Positions 34,601-46,000 of a DNA stretch of 64,000 bases are shown here, piece after piece (position 1 is the first letter of the stretch; every line of letters begins with the position of its first letter). Origin of the DNA: Plantago ovata (lineage: Eukaryota > Streptophyta > Magnoliopsida > Lamiales > Plantaginaceae); assembly GCA_028274465.1 (NCBI GenBank), contig CM051458.1, positions 21,963,566 to 22,027,565 of the forward strand, read 5' to 3'. The notes under the pieces were generated by a model, which was not told where the DNA came from, did not search any database, and worked only from the letters and a program-made list of their open reading frames with translations. The position numbers were made by a program, and so were the translations under genes.

Positions 34601-34812
34601 CTTAGTTAAGATTGGTAGTCTCGACATCACTTAGTGGTGTTTTCTCTACTGCGGTTCACGAAGGCCGTTATAATAAGATGATGCATGTTAGAGTCTTGTG
34701 GTTGTTCTCCCGTGTAATTATGTACCTAAGAGGCAACAAATCTTCACCTTGCTTTGAGATTGCTAAATGCCTAGGAAGTAGGTAAGGTGAGATGTGTGTG
34801 ATCCTTTGTTTG

Positions 34813-34950
34813 AAACCTATTCTAACGAATAGGTTTGGGGAGGGGGTTATACCGTTATTATGACTTGTTCTTCGATTTTGAGTGTTGTGAGTTTGTTTTT
34901 TCTTCCTTTTTCGTAAAGTTTGTGCTCCAACCTATTCTTTCGAATAGGTT
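34813..34950 (+). other. Paired hairpins with polypurine-tract-like tails (G2)
   Basis: Hairpin 1 (34813-34836) has arms AAACCTATTC and GAATAGGTTT around a TAAC loop. Hairpin 2 (34929-34950) has arms AACCTATTC and GAATAGGTT around a TTTC loop. Each is followed at once by TGGGGAGG, which resembles the true polypurine tract before 35755. G3 (54345-54366, 54459-54480) and G4 (62491-62512, 62606-62627) have the same pair about 115 bp apart, with other loops. Confidence 0.8.
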
Positions 34951-35006
34951 TGGGGAGGTCGTTTGTGAGTCATTGTAATTTCTTTTTCGTTGTGCTACTG
35001 CTGGCT

Positions 35007-35165
35007 ATATACAGAAAAAGAGAGGAAAAAAAGAAAGAAAAAATCAAAAAAAAAGGAACAAGAAAAATTCCAGAAAAAAAGAAACAAATCTGGAAAAGAA
35101 AAAAAAAATAAAAAGGAAAAGACCCCAAAAAAACAAAGAAGGGTCCAAAGAAAGCCAAAAAACAG
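35007..35165 (+). other. Long purine-rich stretch inside G2
   Basis: About 160 bp are almost only A and G on the plus strand. The matching region in G3 (about 54160-54292) and G4 (about 62285-62440) is equally biased on the element's sense strand, although the exact bases differ. Apparent reading frames here are Lys/Glu low-complexity artefacts. Confidence 0.8.
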
Positions 35166-35754
35166 TTTAGCAAAGTGTTTGTCTCGTTTTTCAGTTTTTG
35201 TGATGTTCGTAATCGAGTTGTAATTTTTGTCTTTTGTTTGTTTCGTGTCATCTGTTCTAGACCACCATCGTCTTGCCATTCAGGAAGTGGTGATTAGTTA
35301 TGACTTTTCTTGAGAGATGGGTAGAATAGGGGAGTGTGATCTTTTAGGGAACCCTCCTTCGTTTGATGAGAGCCAGTATTGGTTCGACCTCTTTGAGGGA
35401 AAGTCTTAACTTGGTGAACAGTAGTAAGTCCTCAGTTTCATAGGCACGGGACAACCATTCGTCTTTTAACATGTTTCATTACGTCGTCACTGACTAGGTC
35501 CAGGTAGAGAATGTTACGAGAGACTATCTTGTTTAACATAGTGCATATGTGAATGTGTATGAGTCAATCGAGGCATTCTTCAACCAATATCCATGTTATG
35601 ATTTGTATGGTCATTGTTCATAAGTTTTTGATAGACTCAATAGATTAGTTCATTTCATTTGGCATGAGACTCCATTTTGTGTGTTGCATTGGTTTTTTGC
35701 ATTAGAGTCTAGTTTAGTTGCTTGAGGACAAGCAAAGGTTCGGTTTGGGGAGTT

Positions 35755-36942
35755 TGATGAACGTGTATTTTACACTTTCATTCGAGTCTTTTTCACCAAT
35801 TTAGCTATCCTCTAGGTTAATTTACCTTATATTTTAGTGCATTTTATTAGAATAGTGTCACGTTTCCCTTTTCTTTGCATTTTTCAGGTCTTAGGTAAAA
35901 AACGTATTTTTATGGGCAATATTTATCGAGAGGACGAAGTTTTGGTGTTTCGAGGACATTCGTGGTGTATCTAGAAGGTTCCGGATGAAATTTGAGGCCT
36001 AGGGGACGAGTTTCAAGGCTTAAAGGTCACTAGAAGGCAAAATCGAGTCAAAAAATGAAACCAACTCAAAAACTCGTTGTCCACCAACTCTGCCGGTCCG
36101 GGGCGGTTCGCCCGGGATGCCAGGCGATTCGCCTGGTGCCAGGCGATTCGCCCGGGAGATATCGCAACTATATATATGTTTTGCATATTTTGTTCGTTTT
36201 TCATACCTTTTCACCTTATATTGAGAGACAAATTCTCCAGAGCCTGTTCTGGAAATTATTAGCATAGAAGACTCTTTTTCTTATTGATTTAGAAGCTTTA
36301 GCATAGAGATTGGACATCTTTGATTCTCGATCCTTGCTTGTGAGTTAGCAATTCATCGGAGATTGACAACCTTCGTTGGTAACTTGTATCTCACGATTTT
36401 TCTGCTTTTATTTATTTCATTCAACATGTTTTCATTCAATATTGCTTTTATTCTTGTTGATTGCAATTTATCTATGAGTAGCTAAATCTATCGTTGGTGA
36501 TAGTATGTGATTTCTTAGCTAGGGTTCTTAATTATGCATGAGTGGCTTTGCGCGTTTAAGACTTGATTTATTGTTTTATTTCTTTGATCTATCTAAGCCA
36601 TCTATCTTCGTAGTGTTGAATTGAAAGGAACACATAGGACAATTCACGATCATAGATTTCTATATAAACTTCAAGTACTTCATGCATGATTAATACCCGT
36701 TGCTTTGAATGATCATACTATCACTAACTTCCATTATATTGATAAGAAAAATCTGTGCTTTGCTTGATTCCTGATTTATAGTTTAAGTTAAATTAGATAA
36801 AGCTAGTTATAGTTCTTAGAGATCGACACTCAAGGTTATCTTACATCTACACTACGTGCCTTGGTTTTCGTTGTAGTTGTGGGTTGTCTTTGGCTAAAAA
36901 CAAATTTATTTGATTAATTGAGTCTGACAATCTCGTTCATCA
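35755..36942 (+). repeat. G2 3' LTR
   Basis: Starts TGATGAACGTG right after the tract GGTTTGGGGAGTT and ends CGTTCATCA. It holds a GC-rich palindrome cluster (36092-36157) followed by a TATA box (CAACTATATATATG, about 36165-36178). It is 1,188 bp, close to G1 (1,214) and the G3 LTR (1,171). Confidence 0.8.
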
Positions 36943-36968
36943 AAACCCTAATACCTTCGTTCATCAAA

Positions 36969-37024
36969 ACCCTAATACCTAAACCCTTAGCCCTAAACCC
37001 TAAGCCCTAAACCCTTAACCCCTA
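36969..37024. repeat. Interstitial telomere-like block, unit 1
   Basis: About six to seven degenerate plant telomere heptamers (CCCTAAA, CCCTAAG, CCCTTAG, CCCTTAA). The variants and the AT-rich continuation show it is not a functional telomere end. Confidence 0.8.
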
Positions 37025-38026
37025 TATTAATTAAATCCAATTAAAATTAGTTAGTATTATTTTTAAATATAATACTTGTATAATAAAATTAGTATTAATC
37101 TAATTAATAATTATTCTAATATATAAAATATTTATATAATAAATTTAATATAAGTCTATTACTCTTTAATTTATTAGATAACTCACTTGCATAAACACTA
37201 CCTTATTGTTACACATAATATGTATTATTATTATGTATTAAGCAACAAACAAATTAAGGTCAAGCTAAACTTATAGACAATTTTTATGAGACAATATTAA
37301 TACACATAAAGAACTTTCGCGATAAATAGCAAACCACTTGTGATGTAGACAGGGCACTATGATAATACAGTCTTTTTATTCTCGAACACTAGAATAAGTC
37401 TATAATATGGTTTAGTGTTTATTCTAATAACTTATCTATTGTCTCTCAATCCTCTTAGTTGATCTACAATTGTATTCGAACACTATTTTAAGTACACTCT
37501 TTGCATGACTAACGATTGCAATAAACTTGAGATGTGGAGTGTTCTCTCCTTAAATCTATTCGGAAGAATATTCTATGACTCAAGTGAGAACGTACTATTA
37601 CTTTCTCGAAGGATCGATATATTATATATAATGCACACCACACACTAGTCTCTAATGCAACATTATTAAAACCACACACCTCAATTGCCATCAACTAGTG
37701 GCTTGTTTTAACACTTATAAGATCTAAAACTCTCTCAATAATTACTTTCAGTCCATGTAGTGGGAACATATGTGTATGTGTGTTTGTGTGTGTGTATGTC
37801 AACGAAAAAAAACATAAGAACATTCGCGAGGAATAGAAAACCACCTGTGATGTAGGGTACTTTGATGATACGGTCTTTTTATTCACGAATAATCAAATAA
37901 TTCTATAATATGATTTAATGTATATCCTAATAATTTATCAATTGTATCTCAATTTTTCTTAGAAGATCTACGATTGCATTCAGACACTATTTTGAATTTA
38001 CTCCTAATAAGTGTATCTTCATCAAA

Positions 38027-38082
38027 ACCCTAATACCTAAACCCTTAGCCCTAAACCCTAAGCCCTAAACCCTTAACCCCTA
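38027..38082. repeat. Interstitial telomere-like block, unit 2
   Basis: The same heptamer series as at 36969-37024, at the start of the second satellite unit. Confidence 0.8.
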
Positions 38083-39108
38083 TATTAATTAAATCCAATT
38101 AAAATTAGTTAGTATTATTTTTAAAATATAATACTTGTATAATAAAATTAGTATTAATCTAATTAATAATTATTCTAATATATAAAATATTTATATAATA
38201 AATTTAATATAAGTCTAATTACTCTTTAATTTATTAGATATCTCACTTGCATAAACACTACCTTATTGTTACACATAATATGTATTATTATTATGTATTA
38301 AGCAACAAACAAATTAAGGTCAAGATAAACTTATCGACAATTTTTATCAGACAATATTAATACACATAAAGAACTTTCGCGATAAATAGCAAACCACTTG
38401 TGATGTAGACAGGGCACTATGATAATACGGTCTTTTTATTCTCGAACACTAGAATAAGTCTATAATATGGTTTAGTGTTTATTCTAATAACTCATCTATT
38501 GTCTCTCAATCCTCTTAGTCGATCTACAATTGTATTCAAACACTATTTTAAGTACACTCTTTGCATGACTAACGATTGCAATAAACTTGAGATGTGGAGT
38601 GTTCTCTCCTTAAATCTATTCGGAAGAATATTCTATGACTCAAGTGAGAACGTACTATTACTTTCTCGAAGGATCGATATATTATATATAATGCAGACCA
38701 CACACTAGTCTCTAATGCAACATTATTAAAACCACACACCTCAATTGCCATCAACTAGTGGCTTGTTTTAACACTTATAAGATCTAAAACTCTCTCAATA
38801 ATTACTTTCAGTCCATGTAGTGGGAACATATGTGTATGTGTGTTTGTGTGTGTATGTCAACGAAAAAAAAACATAAGAACATTCGCGAGGAATAGAAAAC
38901 CACCTGTGATGTAGGGTACTTTGATGATACGGTCTTTTTATTCACGAATAATCAAATAATTCTATAATATGGTTTATTGTATATCCTAATAATTTATCAA
39001 TTGTATCTCAATTTTTCTTAGAAGATCTACGATTGCATTCGGACACTATTTTGAATTTACTCCTAATAAGGGTATGTTGAATATTTTTGAAAAATAAATA
39101 TGATAATA

Positions 39109-40713
39109 TGTTAGGAAACTTGTAATTTTGATGAGCAATTAACCATGCTAAATTAAGGAAAGTCCAGTAACTAGTACTCTTAAGGTCCATAGGAATTTAG
39201 AATTTTAAGGACATTGTAAAAAAGGAACGTTTGCTGAAGGCTTAGAATAGGTGCTAGATAGGTTGGTTGTAAAGCTTATGATGTATCTTGTTTTCTGAAA
39301 AGAAATACAAATTATTGAAGCATTTGCTGATGATGTACTTTGTTTTTACAGACAAACTTATTGAAGCATTTAGAACCGCTCAGAATCTTGAAGATTTTGA
39401 AGATCTGAAGACTTGAAGAATTCGAAGATCTGAAGACTAGAAGATTTCTGAAGACTGGTATCTACAAAGGCACATGTTGCTCAGAAAGTGGAAACTTCAG
39501 CAACAGCTTGCACATAAGTGAAAATCTGAACGACAGAGTAGGTTGTGCTTGCTGAAACTGAGACTGACCACTTGCTGATGGAACATATGTGACCTCTTGC
39601 TGAAAGTACTTGCATTTACGCTCCAATGTTACTGTTTGAATTCTATTCAAATAAGCATTAAATGTAAAGCTTGCACGCGAAGGACATGAAGACTAGAAGA
39701 CAAACAAGGACGCTGCTGAAAGTACAAAAGAAAGATAGTGACATTTCAAGGAACAAAAGCCTTAGGATTTGAAATTCAAACGGCTCCTTATTTGCACTAT
39801 AAATAGAGGTCATCCGGCAAAGAGTTGAAGTGTGTCAACAACGTGATCAAACTCTCACTTGTGCTTAAACTCACATACCCTTCAATACTCTTACTGCCAT
39901 TGATCTGTTTCAAGACTTAAAGCTTGAAAAAGCTACTTGTGAAGAAGTAGAGTTTACACTTCTAAGAAATTAGTTAAGTGTTCTTTCTTTCTTTTGAACA
40001 AGAACAAGTCTTGACACCAGAAACAATCAAACTTGTTTACTGCAAAGTATTCAAAGTTGTGTTTCTTAGATTACTTGTTGTAACTGAATAAGTTATAATT
40101 AAGTTATCTCATCCCGAACCTCTCTAACTGAAAATACACCCTTTCAGGCGTGATATTCAGGGGGAACTTAATCGAGCATAGTTTTACTGATTAAAAGTAC
40201 CAAGTTTGGTGGAGAACAAGGTTGCGTTCCCTAGATTAGGCTGGAGACGAAGCAAGTGTGATTTGGTTTCTGTTTGAATCACTCTAGATAGGAGTTGTAA
40301 GGAACCTCAATCTTATCATTAGTGGATTGAGTCCTAGAAAGGACAAAGTGGATTAGTTGAGAGATTACGCCACTCTCAGATACCACTATAAAAGTGTTTG
40401 TGTGATTTACTTACTGTATTTGGTTTTGAGCAAATCATATCTATCTGTACACTGTCACTCACATCACTTGCTGAAACTTTTATTTACTGAAAAAGTACTT
40501 ATTGTATCAAAGACTTCCGCTCTCTGATTTTAAGTATCAGCAAACCCAGTTTCTGCAAAGTATCTTGCGCTTGCTGAGAAAGTTAAGTATCAGCAAACTC
40601 ATTACTAAAAAGTAATAAGCACTTGCTGAGAAAGTTTTAAATGACGAAAGTTTGAAAAGACTATTCACCCCCCCCCCCCTCTAGTCTTTTCTTGTTGTTT
40701 AAAGGGACAAACA
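39109..40713 (+). repeat. 5' LTR of Sirevirus D
   Basis: 1,605 bp, starts TGTTAGGAAACTTG and ends GGGACAAACA just before the primer site. TATA box TATAAATA at 39799-39806. C-run near 40669-40678 within TATTCACCCC...CTCTAG, a motif seen from memory near many Sirevirus LTR ends. GGGGGAACTT near 40159 repeats the polypurine-like motif. It belongs to the longer LTR subfamily shared with 1-901. Confidence 0.88.
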
Positions 40714-40715
40714 AG

Positions 40716-40727
40716 TGGTATCTGAGC
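40716..40727 (+). other. Primer binding site of Sirevirus D
   Basis: TGGTATCTGAGC, two bases after the LTR, with one difference from the complement of the initiator Met-tRNA end. Confidence 0.85.
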
Positions 40728-40825
40728 CAGAGGTTCTTTAACCTTCAGCACTGAACCTAGATCCCCTTAGGTGCTTTCCGTAAATCACTCTCACTTGATC
40801 AGTTTGGTAGTGCTTTGCTGACAGG

Positions 40826-43036
40826 ATGTCGTTAGGAGATGCTCCCTTGCTGAAGCTGGAAAATTACGAAAAATGGCGAAACAACATGATGCTACATCTT
40901 GAGGCCATTAGTGATGAGATGGTTACTGTCATTAATGATGGACCTATCAAGATCACTAAGGTTGAAAGGAGTTTCCCTCACAAGACCACTGAAGCTGGAA
41001 AGGAAACTATCTTAGGCGACCCGACTGATACCGTCGTGCCAAAACCAAGATAGGAATGGACTTCTGACGAAGCCAAGAGATTCCGTCTTGATGGCCAAGC
41101 AAGAAACATCATCATTCGATCAACTCCGGATACCATACAGTGCAAACTGTGGGGTGCTAAGACTGCAAAGGAAGCTTGGAAAATGGTTCAAGATCTTTGT
41201 GCACAACTCTTGTTAGTGAAATGGCAGTCTTAGGTGTTGGAAATCTTTACTCAGATTCTGAGAAGGTGAAAACCATTATCAGAAGTCTGAATCAAGAATG
41301 GATCCACACTCAGAATTTCTATTACAATCAAGGAATGCCTGATATTACACCAACAGAGTTATTCTCTCATCTTGCTACTGTCAACTATGAGACAAAGCAA
41401 AGAGAAAATGTGTTTGCTGAAAAATCGCAAAACATTGCTCTTGCTGCAAAGCCGTCATCTTCTGAAAAGAAGAATGATAAAGAGCCTACTGATGAAAACT
41501 CTTTGGTTGTCAAAAACATGAAGAAATTCATTAGTAAGGAACTTGAAAGGCAAAACACAAAAGAGAAGCTGAAAAAGCATCTTGGAAATGATCTATGCTT
41601 TTACTGCAAAAGCCTGGACACTTCAAAGCTAATTGCCCTTTTCTGAAAGGCAAATCTGCTGAAAAGAAGAAGAAGTTCAAAAGAGCTTTTATTGCTGAAG
41701 AAAAGAAGAAGCTTCAAGCAAAAATCGATGCATTGTGCATTGATACTAGCTCCGAAGACAGTGAGGATGAAAGCTCAGACACTGACGACGAAGAAGCCAC
41801 TCTAGACGTGGAGATTTGCAAAGAAGTTTGTGGAATAGCTATGGAAGCTTATCCAGATGTGTCAAACTACGAGTTCTGCCTCATGACCGGTCAGGTAAAC
41901 AACCCTACCTCTGACTCAGACTCAGAAAGTGAAGACGAGATTGACCTTGACAAGATTCAAGGAGAAATCGAAAGATTTGAGAAAACTCTGAGCAGACAGC
42001 AAGAGAAACTACAGATTGCTGAGCAGACTACTGAAAAGTATGTCTTGCTGAAGGAAGAGACAGAAGAAAAGGATGCTGAAATAAGGCGTCTTAAGAAGTT
42101 GATTGCTGAAGCTACAGAGAAGAATTCTCAAATGGCATTAGAATTGGAAGAATATCAGTCCTCAATTCTAAAGTTACTTGCTGAAATCCAAGAGATGAAA
42201 AAGATGAAAATCAATTTCAAATCTTATGCTGACGCAAGTAATACGCTGACTGAACTAAACTCTTATTTGAGAGATCCATCTCAGAAAGAAGGTTTAGGTG
42301 CAACGTATGAAGGTGATGATGTAGAAATCTTGAGTGATAAATCACCGATTTCCTTTGTACGCGCTACTGATAGTGGTCTACCAGAACTCTATCAGTTTGG
42401 TCAATCTAAGGTTGCTGAAACATGCAATCAAGTACCTATGACCATAAAGCCCGTTGTTGCTACTCAAAGTAACAAGACTTTAAAAGGAAAACAGGTTGCT
42501 CAGAAGCAAACTGGAAAGAAGAAGGATGCTGTGAAGCATTCCGCCAAACAAGTTGCTGAAAAGAAAGTTGTTAAGTCTAAAGGCAAGATTACTAAAAGTA
42601 ATCAGAAGACCTTTGCTGACAAACCTGAATCAAGTAAGGTTGCGGACACGAAAGCTCAGCATTCTCCGAAAAGTGGACTCGGATTCAAACCAAGCAAAGT
42701 CAACTTTTTCACGAGTATAAGCAAAGTCAGCAAAGATACTTCAAAGAGATGAAGAAAATCAAGCCTAAGAGCTCTGAAAAGACTCTTAATGCTAGGGCTA
42801 GAAGGAACCTTGCTAGAAAAGAACTTACTGAAAAGTATGTTCAGCGAAAAGGTCAACCGAGCAAGACACCACATCAGAAAGTGGATTTGATCAGCTTGAA
42901 TCAAAAGTCTTTCAGCTCAAAACCACCTAGCTCCTCAGCAAGTAGAAAACAAGTCAAAGTTGAAAAACTTAAGACTTGGGTTTCCACTGGACGCATTCTT
43001 GAACATGTTAATGGACATCCATTATTGGATAATTAA
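40826..43036 (+). pseudogene. gag region of Sirevirus D
   Basis: Starts MSLGDAPLLKLENYEKWRNN. It has the copia-type capsid domain, the zinc-knuckle part near 41590-41640, an acidic stretch (SSEDSEDESSDTDDEEA), a coiled-coil-like segment (about 41950-42220) and a Lys-rich tail ending HPLLDN. Two or three breaks are seen. The gag-pol boundary is conserved in A and C. Confidence 0.87.
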
Positions 43037-43041
43037 CTTGT

Positions 43042-46000
43042 TTGCTCTTGATTGTGCAGACTTCAGCCACGGAGACAAACGATGCAATCTGGCACTTTGA
43101 TAGTGGTTGTGGAAAGCACATGACGGGCAACAAGAATAACCTTATAAACTATAGACGGTGGTCTAAAGGTCCAACAATAAGGTTTGCTGGTGGAGGCTCT
43201 GGTTCTACAAAAGGCTATGGTGATGTGAAGTTAGGATGCATAACCATTATTGGAGTTCTTTATGTCAAAAATCTTAAGTTTAACCTTTTCAGCATGAGTC
43301 AGTTTGCTGACAAAGGATACTTCATCAAAATCAAAAGTGATGAATGTAAACTTATAGATTTCGAGACTAAAAAGGTAATTATGATTGCAAGAAGATCAGG
43401 AGGCTTGTACACCGTTGATGGGTCCTCAGCAATCGTTGAAAAATGCCTTGTCTCAAATCACGATTGCCTTGCTGAAAAAGCATGGTTATGGCATAAACGA
43501 ACAAGTCATCTAAACTTCAAGACGCTGAATAAGCTGTCTAAAAAGGCACTTGTAGTTGGATTACCTAAGGTTACTTTTAAGAAGGATGGTGTTTGCAATG
43601 CATGTCAGCAAGGGAAGCAAACCAAATCCTCTTTCAAGAACAAGGCAGTACCGTCAACTACAAAACCTTTACAACTCTTGCACATGGACTTGTTTGAATC
43701 ATCTTCAACAAGCTATGCTGGTAAGAAGTATGGTCTGTTCGTGGTGGATGACTATTCAAGATTCACTTGGGTAGTATTCATCAAGCACAAATCTGAAACA
43801 AGGACTGAAATACCTAACTTGCTGAATAAGCTTGAAGTCATGAAAAATGACAAGGTAAAAGTCATAAGGACAGACCATGGTACTGAGTTTGTAAACCAGT
43901 ACATAACTGAATATTGTACCTCAAAAGGCATACAACATCAGTTATCCTCAGTAAGAACACCACAGCAAAACGGTGTTGCTGAACTGATGAATCGTACCGT
44001 GAAAGAAGCCGCAAGAACAATGCCTACTGACACTGAAATAAGTGAGGCTTACTGGGTTGAAGCGATTAATACCGCCTGTTATACTCAAAACAGATGTTTG
44101 ATTACTAAGGAATACAACAAAACTCCTTATGAATTGTTTGTTGGAAGACCTCCTAACATCACTCATCTAAGAGTATTTGGTTGCAAGTGTTTCGTTCTTA
44201 ATAATGGTAGAGAATACCTAAGAACATTTCAACCAAAGGCAGATGAAGCGATATTTCTCGGCTACTCCTTGCATAGTAAAGCTTATAGAGTTTACAATAA
44301 AAAGGCACAAAAGATCGAAGAATCAGTGCATGTTGTATTCTATGAAAAGACACAAGGAGTGCCTGCTGAAGAAAAAATATCAGAATGTATGAAAAAGTTA
44401 ATCATACATGAGCAAAGAACTGAATCTAATGTTAGGCAAATCAAGTCAATTGAACTAAATGATGATTCTGACAATGACTCTCGTCCCCCAAGTCATGACA
44501 AGATAAATATAGTTCACGACAAAGAATTTCTAGCAAAAGATGCAGTTGCTCCGGAAGTTGCTGAAACTACGCAACCTCCAGTGCCTGCTGATGAGCTACC
44601 TCAATCAAGCAATGCTGAACAAGCAGTTGCTAATGAACCAATCTCAGCAGAGACACAAAATCCCAGTAGTACTGAACAAGTACATACTGAAGAGTCACAT
44701 GCTGATGAGCAAACATATCCAGATCCAACAAGTAGAAAACCTGTTAATAAATGGATTAGAGATCATCCCTCTACGGATATGATTGGCGATATTAATAAAC
44801 GCCAAGTGACTAGATCCAAAGCTACTCATGGACTGGCTGAAGAAGCAACTGTCGTTGAAGTAGAATCATTGTTCTCTTGTTTTGTTTCAGAAATTGAACC
44901 TAAAACCATAGAAGAAGCTTTAAAGCATTCTGAATGGATAAAGGCAATGCAAGAAGAACTGGATCAATTCGAAAGGAACAAAGTCTGGAAACTTGTACCA
45001 CTTGCTGAAGGCAAGAAAGCTATTGGTACAAAGTGGGTGTTCAGAAACAAGCTGAGTGAGTCTGGTGAAGTAACAAGAAATAAAGCACGTTTAGTTGCTC
45101 AAGGTTACTGTCAGAGTGAAGGATTGGACTATGATGAGTCTTATGCACCAATTGCAAGATTGGATGCAATTAGGCTTTTCTTGGCCTTTGCTGCTCACAA
45201 TGACTTCATTGTTTACCAAATGGATGTTAAAAGAGCATTCTTGAATGGTGAACTTGCTGAAAAAGTCTACCTAGAACAACCCCCTGGCTTCGAACTTCCC
45301 TCAGAAATCAAGATGGTATACAAGCTTCAGAAAGCTGTATATGGTCTAAAGCAAGCACCAAGAGCATGGTATGATACCTTGGCTAAGTTCTTGCTGGAAA
45401 ATGGTTTCAAGAAAGGTGAAGTTGACAAAACCTTATTTACCATGAACCATGATGGTAAAATACTCTTAGTTCAAATTTATGTGGATGACATAATTTTTGG
45501 ATCTAAGGACAAGCAACTTTGCGGTGATTTTGCCAAACTCATGACAAACAAGTTTGAAATGAGTATGATGGGAAAATTGAATTATTTCCTAGGATTGCAA
45601 GTCAAGCAACTCAAAGATGGAATATTCATAAATCAAGCAAAGTATGCGAAAGAAATTCTCATAAAGTTTAGGATCAAAGAGGAAGAGAAACCTGAAAAGA
45701 TCCCTATAAGTGTTGGTACCAAATTGGGCTATACTAAAGAGGATAAAAGTGTTGAAGAACACAAGTATAGGAAGCTCATTGGTTCCTTGTTGTATTTAAC
45801 AGCAAGTAGACCTGACATTCAGTATGTTGTTTGTGTGTGTGCAAGATTCCAATCTGATCCAAGAGAATCACACTACAAAAAGGCAATCAAGATACGGAAA
45901 TATGTCAAAGGTACAATCAATGTTGGATTATGGTATCCTAAAGATTCTGGACTAGAATTGGTTGGTTATTCTGATGCTGATCATGGAGGATCAACTCTTG

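Larger units (their letters stand above)
33206..36942 (+). mobile_element. G2: non-coding Ty3/gypsy-like LTR element (Tat/Athila-like end), LTRs unlike each other
   Basis: A right LTR (35755-36942) follows a polypurine tract with the sequence GAGGACAAGCAAAGG just upstream, typical from memory of plant Tat/Athila Ty3/gypsy elements. The internal part (about 34211-35754) has no recognisable gag or pol and matches the inner parts of G3 and G4. The left part (33206 to about 34210) is LTR-like but of another subfamily. This suggests a non-autonomous or chimeric element. No target duplication is visible. Confidence 0.6.
36943..39076. repeat. Two ~1,058-bp tandem satellite units with telomere-like heptamers
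   Basis: Unit 1 is about 36959-38016 and unit 2 about 38017-39075; they are nearly identical, so the duplication is recent. Each begins TCATCAAAACCCTAATACC. Inside each unit an AAGAAC-TTCGCG stretch of about 190 bp recurs in diverged form roughly 500 bp on (37311 and 37814 in unit 1), so the unit is itself an old dimer. A TG-rich microsatellite lies near 37770-37800. A 24-bp direct repeat (36934-36957 and 36958-36980) marks the junction with G2. Short reading frames here are not credible genes. Confidence 0.85.

Noticed and set aside
34970-35251. Lys/Glu-rich or Phe-rich reading frames
   Set aside because: They come from the purine-rich stretch; both strands give low-complexity frames without domain structure.
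36969-37024. A true chromosome end (telomere)
   Set aside because: Heptamers are few and degenerate, sit inside a repeated unit and are flanked on both sides by other DNA.
37509-37694. Conserved small reading frame repeated at 38569-38754
   Set aside because: It is duplicated only because the satellite unit is duplicated; there is no codon-type conservation or recognisable protein.
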